Both the position numbers and the translations under genes were made by a program. The notes below the pieces were generated by a model. The model saw nothing but the letters and a program-made list of their open reading frames with translations, had not been told where the DNA came from and did no database searches. Below are positions 10,613 through 20,200 of a stretch of 64,000 bases of DNA, piece by piece; the first letter of the stretch is position 1, and each line of letters begins with the position of its first letter. This DNA is from Aurantiochytrium sp. KH105 (lineage: Eukaryota; Sar; Bigyra; Thraustochytrida; Thraustochytriidae), in assembly GCA_003116975.1 (NCBI GenBank), contig BGKB01000120.1, positions 186,001 to 250,000 of the forward strand, in the 5' to 3' direction.

Positions 10613-11941
10613 ATGAAGCGCCAAGCACAAGGACCTCTCGACGTGGCCTCGTCCCCGGACGAGATGCTCAAGCGCCTCCGCCGCGACCTCGCCTCGGCGG
10701 GCGCCTCCTCGCAGCCTGAACAGCAGCAGCAGCAGCAGCAGCAGGAGAAGGACGCCAAGAAGGACGGCCTCCTCGCCCTGCAGATGCTCTTGCAGCAGGC
10801 ACAAACGCAGTCCACGAACAACACCTCGCAGCAGCAGCAGGAGCAGCCTGCCAACAACTTGCTCATGGGTGGCGCCTTCCCCGGTCTTAACTTTGACATG
10901 TTGCGGTCGATCTCGTCCGCCTCGTCCGCCTCCAACTGCTCGGTCGCCACCGTTCAGATGCCCTTTATGGCCCTCCCACAAAAGGATCAGCAGATGATGT
11001 TCCAGAACGCCCTGCCACAGCAGCAGCCTCAGCTCCAGCAGCAGCAGCAGCAGGTCCCGGTCGATTTCGCCAAGCTCGTGGCCTCTCTCGCGCAACAGCA
11101 GCAACAGCCTCAGCAGCAGCAGCAGCAATTCCTGCAGTTCCCGCAAAACAACACTGCCATGAGCAATCCCCTCTCGGGCTTCTTCACGCAGATGCAGCAA
11201 CAGCCGCAGCAACAGCAGCAGTCTTTTGGTGTCAACGGTTTCATGCAGCTCGCACAGATTACGCAGCAGCAGCAGCAGCAGCCCATGCAGATGCCGTTCC
11301 AGTTCAACATGCAGCCGTCGTTGATCCCGCAGCAGCCCCAGTTCGCTCCGGCCCCGGCGCCTGCAAGCACTACGGGCTCGCTCGTCTCCAAGGTCGCATT
11401 GCCTTCGCGCCGTGTCCGCCAGAAGCCTTCGAACCTCTCCAAGTTCCGGGGTGTCTTCCGACAAAAGGGCTCCAAGCCTTGGGCGGTGCGCATCAACGTC
11501 GACGGCGAGGTCAAGGAGATTGGCCAGTTTTCCAGCGAGGTCGAGGCCGCAATCGCCCATGACAGGGCTTGCATCGCCCATGACCTCGACCGCGCCCTTC
11601 TCAACTTCCCTGAGAGCGTGGCCCTCGAGGACTCGTCTTCCTCGTCCAAGGATGGCGCTTCCAGTGTCGACAGCGTCAGCGAGCCGGGCAGCCCCGACTC
11701 GGTCACTGACTCGCCTGTCAAGCTCAAGCGCAACATGCCCTCATCGAGCTACCGTGGCGTCTGCTGGAACAAGTGCAACAAGTCCTGGAAGGCTAGCATC
11801 AAGGTCAACGGCAAGAACACCCACATTGGCTACTTTGACAACATGCACGAGGCCGCGCTCGCCTACGACCTCAAGGCCATCGAGGTCCGTGGATCCCGCG
11901 CTGTGCTCAACTTTCAGCACCCGAAGCTTACTGCTTTCTAA
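10613..11941 (+). CDS. Poly-Q transcription factor with two AP2/ERF DNA-binding domains
   Basis: This is a probable nuclear sequence-specific transcription factor of 442 residues. The N-terminal 270 residues are dominated by glutamine tracts from CAG/CAA runs, with Met, Pro and Phe between them, the composition of an activation domain. Two AP2 domains follow. The first (about 276-336) begins SKFRGVFRQKG and has the RxNVDG...IGQF core. The second (about 378-438) begins SYRGVCWNKC and has the W-KASI...IGYF core, ending at the stop. A Ser-rich linker of about 40 residues separates them. The YRG and WxxxI elements of the family are visible in both. No intron is needed. The ATG at 10613 is preceded by an A/C-rich leader. 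The gene converges on the PTH2 gene. Target genes cannot be inferred. Confidence 0.93.
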   Translation: MKRQAQGPLDVASSPDEMLKRLRRDLASAGASSQPEQQQQQQQQEKDAKKDGLLALQMLLQQAQTQSTNNTSQQQQEQPANNLLMGGAFPGLNFDMLRSISSASSASNCSVATVQMPFMALPQKDQQMMFQNALPQQQPQLQQQQQQVPVDFAKLVASLAQQQQQPQQQQQQFLQFPQNNTAMSNPLSGFFTQMQQQPQQQQQSFGVNGFMQLAQITQQQQQQPMQMPFQFNMQPSLIPQQPQFAPAPAPASTTGSLVSKVALPSRRVRQKPSNLSKFRGVFRQKGSKPWAVRINVDGEVKEIGQFSSEVEAAIAHDRACIAHDLDRALLNFPESVALEDSSSSSKDGASSVDSVSEPGSPDSVTDSPVKLKRNMPSSSYRGVCWNKCNKSWKASIKVNGKNTHIGYFDNMHEAALAYDLKAIEVRGSRAVLNFQHPKLTAF

Positions 11942-12678
11942 GTGTCCTCGCCAACGCTGAGCTCAAACGGAAACAAATCAAACAACATACGACCGTATTT
12001 CACACGACGACGCTACGCTTCTGTCTTTCGCGTACGTCGAGTTTGAAGACGCTGCTGCTGGTTGGCGGGCCTTTGTTGACCCCGCCAACAGTGCTATGAC
12101 CTTTTATCATTGGCGAGTCTTGGGTATAGATAGACCGTCTCTGCCAATCATTATTGAGGCTCTTGCACGCGATCTCCTGATATTTAGCTGCAAGGTTCTG
12201 CATTCATATTCTCAAACATTGCAACCTGATTTTATTATTTCTCTCTGTTCCTGCTTTACCTGTTTCATTACTTGCTTCACAGTTGATTGAAGGATTGAGG
12301 TTGAATGCTTTGCTTTTCATAGGCCTACTATGGAATTGCACGATTCCCCAAACAGCTAGAGTCGTGTCAAACGTACTTCAAAGACCAACGAGTTGATGCT
12401 TGGAATTCCGCCTTCCTCGTTCGATTTGCTTCTGACTGCCACTGCTCTCCTCTCGCAAGACGCAACTCGGAGAGAGATGACGTACTTGTCTGTTCCGATC
12501 GATCGCAAGTTGCACACGAGTTACGAAAAGGTGCATCGTACTGACAGATGGCCCGGACCGCGTACGAACAACGTGAAAGGTGGAAATCAAGGCTTCACCA
12601 TTGGCAAAGAACTCTCACTCGAAAACGACAATGTCTTTGTGTATGGGAGAGATAGTTTAGTTTTTCATTTGAAAACCC
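11942..12678. other. Intergenic region between convergent AP2 and PTH2 genes
   Basis: It holds the 3' flanks of two convergent genes and is AT-richer than the coding sequence, with several T-rich stretches suited to 3' processing. The short open frames on both strands show no domain. Confidence 0.6.
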
Positions 12679-13302
12679 TTACAAGAGCTTGAACTGACCA
12701 CAGATGGCGTCTACCACGGAGACTGGTGCCGGTCCAACGGCACAGACGGTCCGTGACCCAGCCGCAATCTGTGTACGGCCTGCATCCGCTACAAGATAAA
12801 ATGGTACTTGGTTCATCTGAGCCGTTTGCGCGACCTCCTCAAGCTCGGCTTCCGACTGGCACTTGACCGCCACCTTTGTCTGCCCAATAATGAGCCATCG
12901 CCGCAGCCACGTGCGCCATGTCTCGGACGCGCGCGGGGAGCTCGCTCGTCGGAAGGCGCCCAGACTTGCGTGGCAACATTGCGCGGCAATTTTGCCCTTT
13001 TTCATGCTCAGATCCGTGCGCACCACCATGACTTGCTTCAGCGGCTCCTCCTCGTCGTCCTCTTCCTCGTCCTCTTCGTCCTCGTCGCTGTCCAGGTCCT
13101 CGTCCGCAAAGCCTTCAAGCGCGGCAGGCGCGTCTGGCGCGTCAGGCGCGGCATCGGTAACGTCTACCTTTGATGCCGCCCACTCCGCTCCAGGTCCCTT
13201 CACAAAGAAGAACCACGCTGCCGGGGCTAGTACCGCGGTGGCCGTCAGCGCGCCGGCCGCGAACACCGCCGCCGCATCCAGAGGCTCTCGCACGCTGTCC
13301 AT
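12679..13302 (-). CDS. PTRH2: Peptidyl-tRNA hydrolase 2, membrane-anchored
   Basis: This enzyme cleaves peptidyl-tRNA to release tRNA from aborted translation products; animal PTRH2 is anchored in the outer mitochondrial membrane. The ATG at 13302 gives 207 residues. A hydrophobic, Ala-rich segment near residues 14-32 serves as membrane anchor. A very acidic linker (runs of Asp/Glu at about 63-85) follows, then the PTH2 domain to the C-terminus. Family features include KQVMVVRTDLSMKKGKIAAQ, the CHAS motif, the GQTKVAVK strand, and the ending AVGPAP...GQFKLL. The open frame continues upstream of 13302 without family similarity, so I use the internal ATG that reproduces the usual anchor-linker-domain layout. 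Confidence 0.93.
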   Translation of the reverse strand: MDSVREPLDAAAVFAAGALTATAVLAPAAWFFFVKGPGAEWAASKVDVTDAAPDAPDAPAALEGFADEDLDSDEDEEDEEEDDEEEPLKQVMVVRTDLSMKKGKIAAQCCHASLGAFRRASSPRASETWRTWLRRWLIIGQTKVAVKCQSEAELEEVAQTAQMNQVPFYLVADAGRTQIAAGSRTVCAVGPAPVSVVDAICGQFKLL

Positions 13303-14560
13303 CGTCAAAGTCACCCCGGCTTTGGCGTCAATCGTTCGCTCTTTGCACAAGTCAAAATCAGCACCATTGATACAACGCGGTAGTGATGAAGTTCGGGGTA
13401 CCCAAACTTGGAGATCCGCAGCCAGAACGATTGCAAAGCAGCATCGATTGATCGAGGAGCGACACGCCGCATTGCGTCGCGTTACGTTGCGCTCGGCGTC
13501 TGTCTGCCTAGGTCTTGGCAACATCGGATTACAGATTATGATATCATAACAGACAGAGCCTGGCAGGTCGACACGCAAGAAATCAAAATGGAGGCAGCAG
13601 GAAAGATGGTATGCGACGATATTCGTCGTTCGTTTCGTGGTGATGAGATTGAGCTTTGACACCTCATCGAGAAAGGTGCCCTCGACGCGCATATAAGTCA
13701 ATTCTGGAGGCCTCATCCCTTCCAAGACGATTCGACGATTCCCATCACGAGATGAGGTTGCCATCACACTCACCTCACACGGCACACTACTGTAGCCTGG
13801 TGCAAACTCCCAGCATATCGGATCAAGTCATCGCAGCACAAGCTGTCCGCACATGGTGGACCTAGCCGATGCACAAGCAATGCCGCCCAGCGATCGAAGC
13901 ATGCACAAAGTTTCAAACTGCACGAAGCACCATGCGGATCCGTCGCCAGCAGACGGATTTGAATCACATTATCATTGCGTATCTTTTGCGATCAGGCTCT
14001 TACTGATCATTTGAGTCCCAGCAACACAGTCAACATCAACAGAGTATCCGAGCAGCGACGAGAGACGCGCCAACGTTCTTTTCTCATCATCACGCTCCGC
14101 GGGGAGGGAATTTTTCTTTAGGTTTACACGGATTATCTTCTTTGTTCTTTCTCTCGAACAGACTTACGTCAATGAAAAGACCGCGACCATGGATTCGGCT
14201 TCGACGTGCTCGAACCACTAGATTGCATTCTCAGTCAACGCAAGACCGTGCTTTTAAAAAAAATGCACAGGCGGCTGCTGTGAACGTTAACTGCGTGGTC
14301 TGAGAACATTGTCTGCCGGCTATGTGCACGAGAGAACTGCAAGAATTTGCCCAAGGAGGGACGCATCCGCTGACCGAAAAATTGCCTCCTCTTAATCCTG
14401 GCACTTGGTTGTGTCAGGGAACACATGGGCCACAGACTAGGAAGAGGTTGACCGGTTGATATGAGTCGCCGTGTTGCAGTCTGACAGGTCGGGAAACTCG
14501 ACAAGGGTTTCCTAATGCAAGCCCCTGCTTCCTTTTTCTCACAATCATTCGGTATACTCA
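13303..14560. other. AT-richer intergenic DNA between PTH2 and the IS607 element
   Basis: It holds the presumed PTH2 promoter and the flank of the mobile element. Base composition drifts towards AT past about 13950. No domain or splice-linked exon is recognisable. Some of the right part may belong to the element, whose exact end I cannot fix. Confidence 0.5.
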
Positions 14561-14593
14561 TACTTTGCTTGAAACGAAACTCAATGACGCAGC

Positions 14594-14612
14594 GGGTTAA
14601 GTGCGAAAACCC
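14594..14612 (-). ncRNA. Hairpin in the 3' flank of tnpB, candidate part of a guide RNA scaffold
   Basis: GGGTT and AACCC pair across a 9-nt loop, about 260 bp downstream of the tnpB stop and next to the 9-bp repeat proposed as the element end. TnpB and Fanzor guide RNAs are made from the 3' end of the element and run into flanking DNA, so a structured segment here is expected. The assignment is positional inference only; no conserved scaffold can be shown from one copy. Confidence 0.2.
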
Positions 14613-14874
14613 TTGTCATATTTTTCTTGATTTGGGAAGCAGGGGACTGGTGTTCGACGTCGAAGCAGCGATGGCTCATCGTTTGGAAAGGTAGCGCTAG
14701 AGATCGAAAACATTCATGTCCACAGGCTCATTCACATCACTCACCTTGGACACACCAGCGACACGTAAAAGACGATGATGCTGCTCGAAAGAGTTGTTCC
14801 ACATCTTACCGTTACTATTTATCTCTACAATCAATATTTTACAAGCCGTAACTAGCATAAGTTTACCAGAAGAG

Positions 14875-15219
14875 TCACTTCGTGCACGAGATGGATTTGA
14901 TGTAAATATTGCGAGCACCGTTGATGTCTCTGTCAATGGAGAGACCACAACGATCACAATTATATCGTTTATTTCCACCAAGATTGCGTTTCACGTATCC
15001 GCATCTTGTGCATGTTTTTGAAGTGTACTCTTCAGGAACGGCCAGCGTGTTTCTTACATGTCCGTGGTCTTGAATGAGTTTGTCGCGAAAGCGACAGTGA
15101 GAAAGCAGTTGTATCTTGCGCTTCGCAGTTCGATGGAGCTTGGGTGATTCGAGGATACTCTTGACACCTAATTTACCAACCCGGATTTCTTGAAAGTTGT
15201 CCAGAAGAAAGCGAATGAT
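14875..15219 (-). CDS. tnpB: TnpB/Fanzor RNA-guided nuclease, C-terminal 114 residues (5' part lost in gap)
   Basis: The frame runs out of the N gap to TGA at 14875-14877. It ends with the TnpB/Fanzor signature: TSKTCTRCG, then YNCDRCG (a four-cysteine zinc ribbon, Cys70/73/88/91 of the fragment), then the RuvC-III motif DRDINGARNI (Asp96/Asp98). Upstream lies the usual RuvC-II neighbourhood, but where bacterial TnpB has a Glu in an 'E-D-L-x-V-K' context this protein has G-K-L-G-V-K. Two glutamates (63, 64) sit immediately before TSKTC, about 49 residues later. As I recall, a displaced glutamate near the zinc finger is a feature of Fanzors and their TnpB relatives. The nuclease cuts DNA under guidance of an RNA from the element's end. 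Some 300 N-terminal residues are missing from the sequence, so integrity is unknown. Confidence 0.88.
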   Translation of the reverse strand: MIRFLLDNFQEIRVGKLGVKSILESPKLHRTAKRKIQLLSHCRFRDKLIQDHGHVRNTLAVPEEYTSKTCTRCGYVKRNLGGNKRYNCDRCGLSIDRDINGARNIYIKSISCTK

Positions 15220-15318
15220 NNNNNNNNNNNNNNNNNNNNNNNNNNNNNNNNNNNNNNNNNNNNNNNNNNNNNNNNNNNNNNNNNNNNNNNNNNNNNNNNN
15301 NNNNNNNNNNNNNNNNNN
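15220..15318. other. Assembly gap (99 N)
   Basis: A run of 99 undetermined bases. The flanking frames require about 25-30 more residues of recombinase plus roughly 300 residues of nuclease, about 1 kb or more, so the gap length is almost certainly a placeholder unless the element has an internal deletion. Confidence 0.98.
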
Positions 15319-15866
15319 AAGACGGTGATGATTGAGACGAGGTCTTTGACGAGTTCATCTTGCGGTCCTCCATCGTCTTCTTGTCCATTTGGATGGACAA
15401 CTCGAATTGACCCTCCTTTGGAAGTGACAATCCACTCGAGCAAGTCGAATGCGAATCTACAGAGACGGTCTCTATAGGTAACCACGACTTCTTCGAGTTC
15501 TCCACGCATTGCGAGTTCCAGAATGGAACGAAGACCGCGCCTTTTGAAGTTGATGCCCGACCCGATGTCTTGCATGACTTGGTGATTGGGGAAGTTTTCT
15601 TCGAACCAAGCGACTTGTCTGGAGAGGTCGTCTTTCTGCGCTTTGCTACTGACTCTTGCATAACATAGTCGACGTCGCTCAACTTCCGTTTGCCTAGGAG
15701 TGTCCGGGTTGTTGTCAAAGTCCTCGATACATACTCGTCGATGGCCGCCTTTTGTTCTGTAACTTCTGACTTTGTTGTCGTTGGCGTAGTTTCGTATTGT
15801 ATCTCTGTGCAGTCCGAGCCGCTGTGCGGCGACTCCAATGGAGACGTAGTGTCGCTCATCTGACAT
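15319..15866 (-). CDS. tnpA: IS607-type serine recombinase TnpA (3' end in gap)
   Basis: This enzyme moves the element by serine recombination. From the ATG at 15866 there are 182 residues before the gap. Residues 7-50 form a MerR-like DNA-binding helix-turn-helix at the N-terminus (YVSIGVAAQRLGLHRDTIRNY, then GGHRR), the inverted domain order that sets IS607 apart from resolvases. The catalytic domain follows: CYARVSS with nucleophile Ser73 and Arg71, KAQKDDLSRQ, GSGINFKRRGL, VTYRDRLCRF (about 129-138) and the VKDLVSIIT helix just before the gap. No stop or frameshift is seen, so the gene looks intact as far as it can be read. The frame extends upstream to 16022, but family length supports 15866. 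Confidence 0.92.
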
Positions 15867-17267
15867 TGAGCGACGCCACCGACCCGAGTTTTGGTTTTGC
15901 TGGAAACGATTAGGTTTTGCTTTCGATTCAGGTCTCTTCCACACCCGGTCGTATCGTATGAGCCACCGAGAAAGAATGTTCCCCCTTCGCTCTTTCGACT
16001 TGACCAGCTTCCTCAATCGCATACCTTACGACGCAGCGATCGGACATTTTGTGCCATTGTCATCAATGATGCAACGAGATCATTCCCAAGGAAGCTTTCA
16101 CGCGCCATGTCCATCTGCATGATAACCACACACCGCTCTAATCCTGTGTCAATCTCACGGCAGCGGCAGCTTTGGCCGCCCTGTCAAAGAATGGGAAGCT
16201 CTGGCTCTGGCGCCATCTTGGGTCGGCTCCTCACTCTCGATGAACCATCGCAGACCGGCCATATTTTTTTCCCCATTTTCAGCGACTTCCCATCTTTTCA
16301 TTTCTTTCGCATGCTCGCCGTGTGCCAGTGAGCCATTTCTTCGTTGCTCTCGAGCTGACCGCTTCGCCGCCCTGCTCGCGTTTCCCTCTCGTGCCTGCCT
16401 GTCTGCCTGCCGCCGCCCCCTCTCTCTCCCGCTCACAAGGCCCACGATCCATTCTGCGCCTCCGCGCCGAGCCGCGTCGCCTTGTGTGCTCTTGCCTCCG
16501 CTCCTCGGACTCTCTCCACTGCTCACCATGCCATATCCAACGCCAGTGGCCGACAGCCCGCACCGGTCCCGGGCTTCTTTCGCCCCCTCGAGCGCCGGCG
16601 CGGTGGCCGGTCTCGCGTTCTTCCTCTCATACTGGACAGTTCTTCTTTCATCTACCACCCGCCGCGCATTCAGCCGCGCCCATCACGCCGCCGCGGCAGC
16701 TGCAGCTGGCGACTTGGACACGCCGCGGCGCCGCCGGGAGCCCTCCTTATGCCTGCTAACTTTCAATTGACTGCCCGGCGCGGCGGCTTGCATTGGCAAG
16801 AGGAGGGAGAGAAGAGGGGCCGAAGAGGCGCGAGGAGCCGGCCTCCCGGCGAAGAGGCCGCAGAGCGCGCTTTCGAGCGAGCGAGCGAGCTTGCGCCGCG
16901 GCGTGCAGCGTAGTGCTGCAAAAGCGAATTGCGAGGGCGGGAGGAGGGGAGAGGAGAGGAGGCAAGGCGGCGAGAGACCTGGCACGGCAGAGGCTGGCGA
17001 GCGGGTCGCAAGCGCTGGGGAAAACTGCGAGGAGGTTTGGGCGATTGACGCAGACGGCGGACGATAATAGAGGCAGAAACGCAAAGGCGGCCACGCCGCG
17101 GCAGCACGAGCGAGCGAGGCGCGGTCAAGAGGGTTTCGACCGCGACCAGAGGAGAGAGAGGGGGAGAGGCAGGGATCTGCGAGGCTGCAGCGCAGAGACG
17201 AACGGAGACAGCACGAGTTTTTGGACAAGCATAAAGTCGGAGCAGACGGAGTGAAGCGAGCCACACC
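15867..17267. other. Region between the IS607 element and the sulfatase gene
   Basis: The first 170 bp is AT-rich and probably the element's left flank. From about 16300 the DNA becomes GC-rich and purine/pyrimidine-biased, with Arg/Ser/Pro-rich chance frames. The last few hundred bases are purine-rich and likely the promoter and leader of the sulfatase gene. No gene is convincing. Confidence 0.55.
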
Positions 17268-20200
17268 ATGCATCAAGTGGCGCTCGTATTTCTCGCGCTC
17301 GCGCACCTCGTGGGCGTGAGTGTCGCAAGCCGAAGAGGAGCCACCGTGGTGGTCATGCAAGACTACGGTAGCGACGACTTCTCGCTCCTCGATGACGACC
17401 TGCAGGATGCCATCGAGGATGTCGTCCCGCACACGGCTGACGCCTTTCGATCAGCGAGTCCAGACAAAACACCTACCCTCGCAGCCCTGCTCACGGGCAG
17501 AAGACCCGCGGAGCTTGGCGTGCACCACTCGTACCCGCTTGGCGTCCGCGGACACCAGCTCGATGCATCAGATCTCGAACTTCTCGCTGGTGTACGAGCT
17601 GCAAATGTGACGCTCGCTCATTTTGGCGTTTGGCCCTTCGAAAACACTTCGAGCGATATTTTCGACACAAGCTTCATGAGCACCAATTTTTCGGCAATTC
17701 GGGACGCTGCCGAAACTTTTGCCGCATCTCTTGGCGAGAACGAGAACTACCTCATCAACATCTGGTTGCCGCGCATAGACGCCACCATCGATTTTGGCGG
17801 CACGTTCACGGATGACGAGTGGAACGACGGCATCTCTGGCGTCTACGATCGCTCCGGCGACGCCTCCGGCCAGTGTCCTGACATCTTTCGCGGAAGCTCC
17901 GATGACTACGAGGCGCGGTACCTGAGCTGTCCTCGACAAATTTACATGGCCAATCGCCAGCACGAGGTCACCAGCATGGTCGACATGATGCAAAATATTC
18001 AAGACTCTGTCGAGGGCCACGGCGCCAACGTGATGCTGCTCACCTCCACCAATGGTCCGGAAAGTGACCAGGTTGATGCGCACACGCGCGCACGCGTTAG
18101 CTTTAGAGGCCAGAAACGCTCCGTCTACGATGGCGGTCTGCGAACCCTTTTTCGTCTCGAGCTCTCCGGTCCAGACACCTCAGACGCCGGGTGGACGGAG
18201 CCCGCCGAAGATGACTTTGGCGCGGCGCCAATGACCACCGTCGACATCTTGCCCACGTTAGCATCAATGATTCTTGACGACAGCGTCGCTGCCAGTCTGC
18301 TTGACGCCCATGATGATACTCTTGCCGGCATCAATGTCACCTCGTGCTGGGTCGGCGAGAGTACCTGCGATAATGGCGACCTCTCGCGGTCCAAACCTAT
18401 GCTGTTTGAGTGGCGCTACCTCGCCCCGGGTCACTGCATCTTTGAGTCGCCGCGATACGCTATCGTCATGGGAGCATACAAGCTCTTGCACGAGCCTGGT
18501 CTCCGCACTGAGCTGTTTGATCTCGACCTTTCCACCTTTGAAAAGGTCAATCTCTACAACGCTACCCTCGAGGACGACGACGATCAAAGTCGCCTTGAGA
18601 CCATCAAGGAAACCATGATGTCCGAGCTGACCGACTGGATTGCCTACCTCGACGAGCTCGAAAAGGTTTCCACGTCTCCGGACCCAGCGGCCCAGGCCCA
18701 TCCCGGCTGCGCTGGGCGCGGCGCACCGCAGCTTGCTGCCGGTGCGCCTGAAGCTGGTGACGAGCCAGCAGTCGCGCTCTCCGCGTCAGAACGCCGAGAC
18801 AAACTTCGCGGCATCATCTTCATTCTTGCAGACGATATGGGTGCCGGAGAAATGAGCGGCTACAACATGGACCGCACGGCAGACCTGGAGGCCGGGCTGA
18901 CCGATTCTGTCGCTTTTGAGCCCAAGACGCCTGAACTCGACCGCATCATGGCTCAGGGCACCTCCTTTTACCATTTTTATGCGACAATGCCCGTATGCAG
19001 CCCCAGCCGCGCCACCATCATGACAGGACGTTTGCCTTCGCACAAGCATGTACGCTTTCACAACATTGTCTCCAAGAAAGAAAATGAGAACACCCGCGCT
19101 GGTGTGCCAAACTTCCTTGGTGAGGGCATCGACTACGAGGAAAAGCTTACAACGCTCACAAAGTTTTTCAGCGATCAAAACTTTATCACCGGCCACTTTG
19201 GCAAGTGGCATATCGGCTACGACTACTCTGGAAACGAGGACTACGATGTTGATGGCGCGCTCTTTGACACGGACGAGTACATGCTCTACGGGATGCTGTC
19301 TTCTGATGAAGTCAACGATGTCCAGTTCGCCACTGCGAGCGCTCCTCATGACAACTATCTCGACAACAAGGACCTTCTTTTTGCTTCGTACGTTCAGCAC
19401 GCGCTTGTGAATCGCACACTCGAATTTCTCGAGGACCGTGTTGCGCGGAATGAAACCTTTTTTGTCAATCTGTGGCTGCAAAACCCGCACGCTCCGCTCA
19501 ACCTTGCCGAGTCTTACGATCAGCCTGCGGCATGCGGATACCCGTCAGAGGACAACCCAATGCCCAACTCGGACGCGACGTACGAACTCAAGAGCACCGT
19601 TGATGAGAACGTGCCCTTGCAAATCTACAGGACGCTCATGCACGACCAGGAGTTGCAGGTGGCCCGGCTTGTTGCGTCGCTCGATGACCTCGGTTTGACA
19701 AACCAGACCCTCGTCGTCTACATGGCGGACAACGGACCCGAGGACAGCACATTGAGTTTCACTTCTGTGGGCACCAGTGATCCCTTTCGGGGCCAAAAGC
19801 GGTCACTTTATGAGGGTGGCATTCGCGTTCCTCTAATGCTCTGGTGGCCGAGTGTGATTGCCGCCGGTCGCAAGGTCACGTACCCCGCGACCGGTGCAGA
19901 CATGTTCGCGACGCTTGCCGGTCTCGCTGGCTATGCAGACGAATTCAACGACCTTCCCGACATTGATCAGCTATCCTACAACTCGCATGATCTCAGCTGC
20001 CTCGCGACGGGCAAATCCGAGGCTGGCGGCTTTGAATGCATGGCAAACTGCTCAACTTTGCAATGCGTCGAAGAGAGCCTCGAGGAACGGCCGCTGTACT
20101 TTGAGTTCCGCGACTATACCTTGGGCGACTGTCTTTCGCGTTCTGCTCGCATTGCGCTGCGCCGTGGCCGCTACAAGGCCCACTGGGAGCCCAAAAACAA

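Larger units (their letters stand above)
14586..16038 (-). mobile_element. IS607-family transposable element (tnpA plus tnpB/Fanzor), interrupted by a sequence gap
   Basis: The minus strand encodes an IS607-type serine recombinase followed in the same direction by the C-terminus of a TnpB/Fanzor nuclease, the standard IS607 order. IS607 elements lack inverted repeats, so ends are hard to place. The given ends are tentative and rest on a 9-bp direct match (GACGCAGCG) at 14586-14594 and 16030-16038, each followed by GG within a few bases; IS607 enzymes recombine at GG. The codon composition is more AT-rich than neighbouring genes, consistent with transfer. A 99-N run at 15220-15318 removes the end of tnpA and most of tnpB. 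That a recombinase/nuclease pair is present is clear; the boundaries are not. Confidence 0.8.

Noticed and set aside
15173-15859. Long open frame (about 180 codons before the gap) overlapping tnpA in another register of the same strand
   Set aside because: It is a shadow of the recombinase gene; the Ser/Thr/Lys-rich product has no domain while the tnpA frame shows full catalytic motifs.
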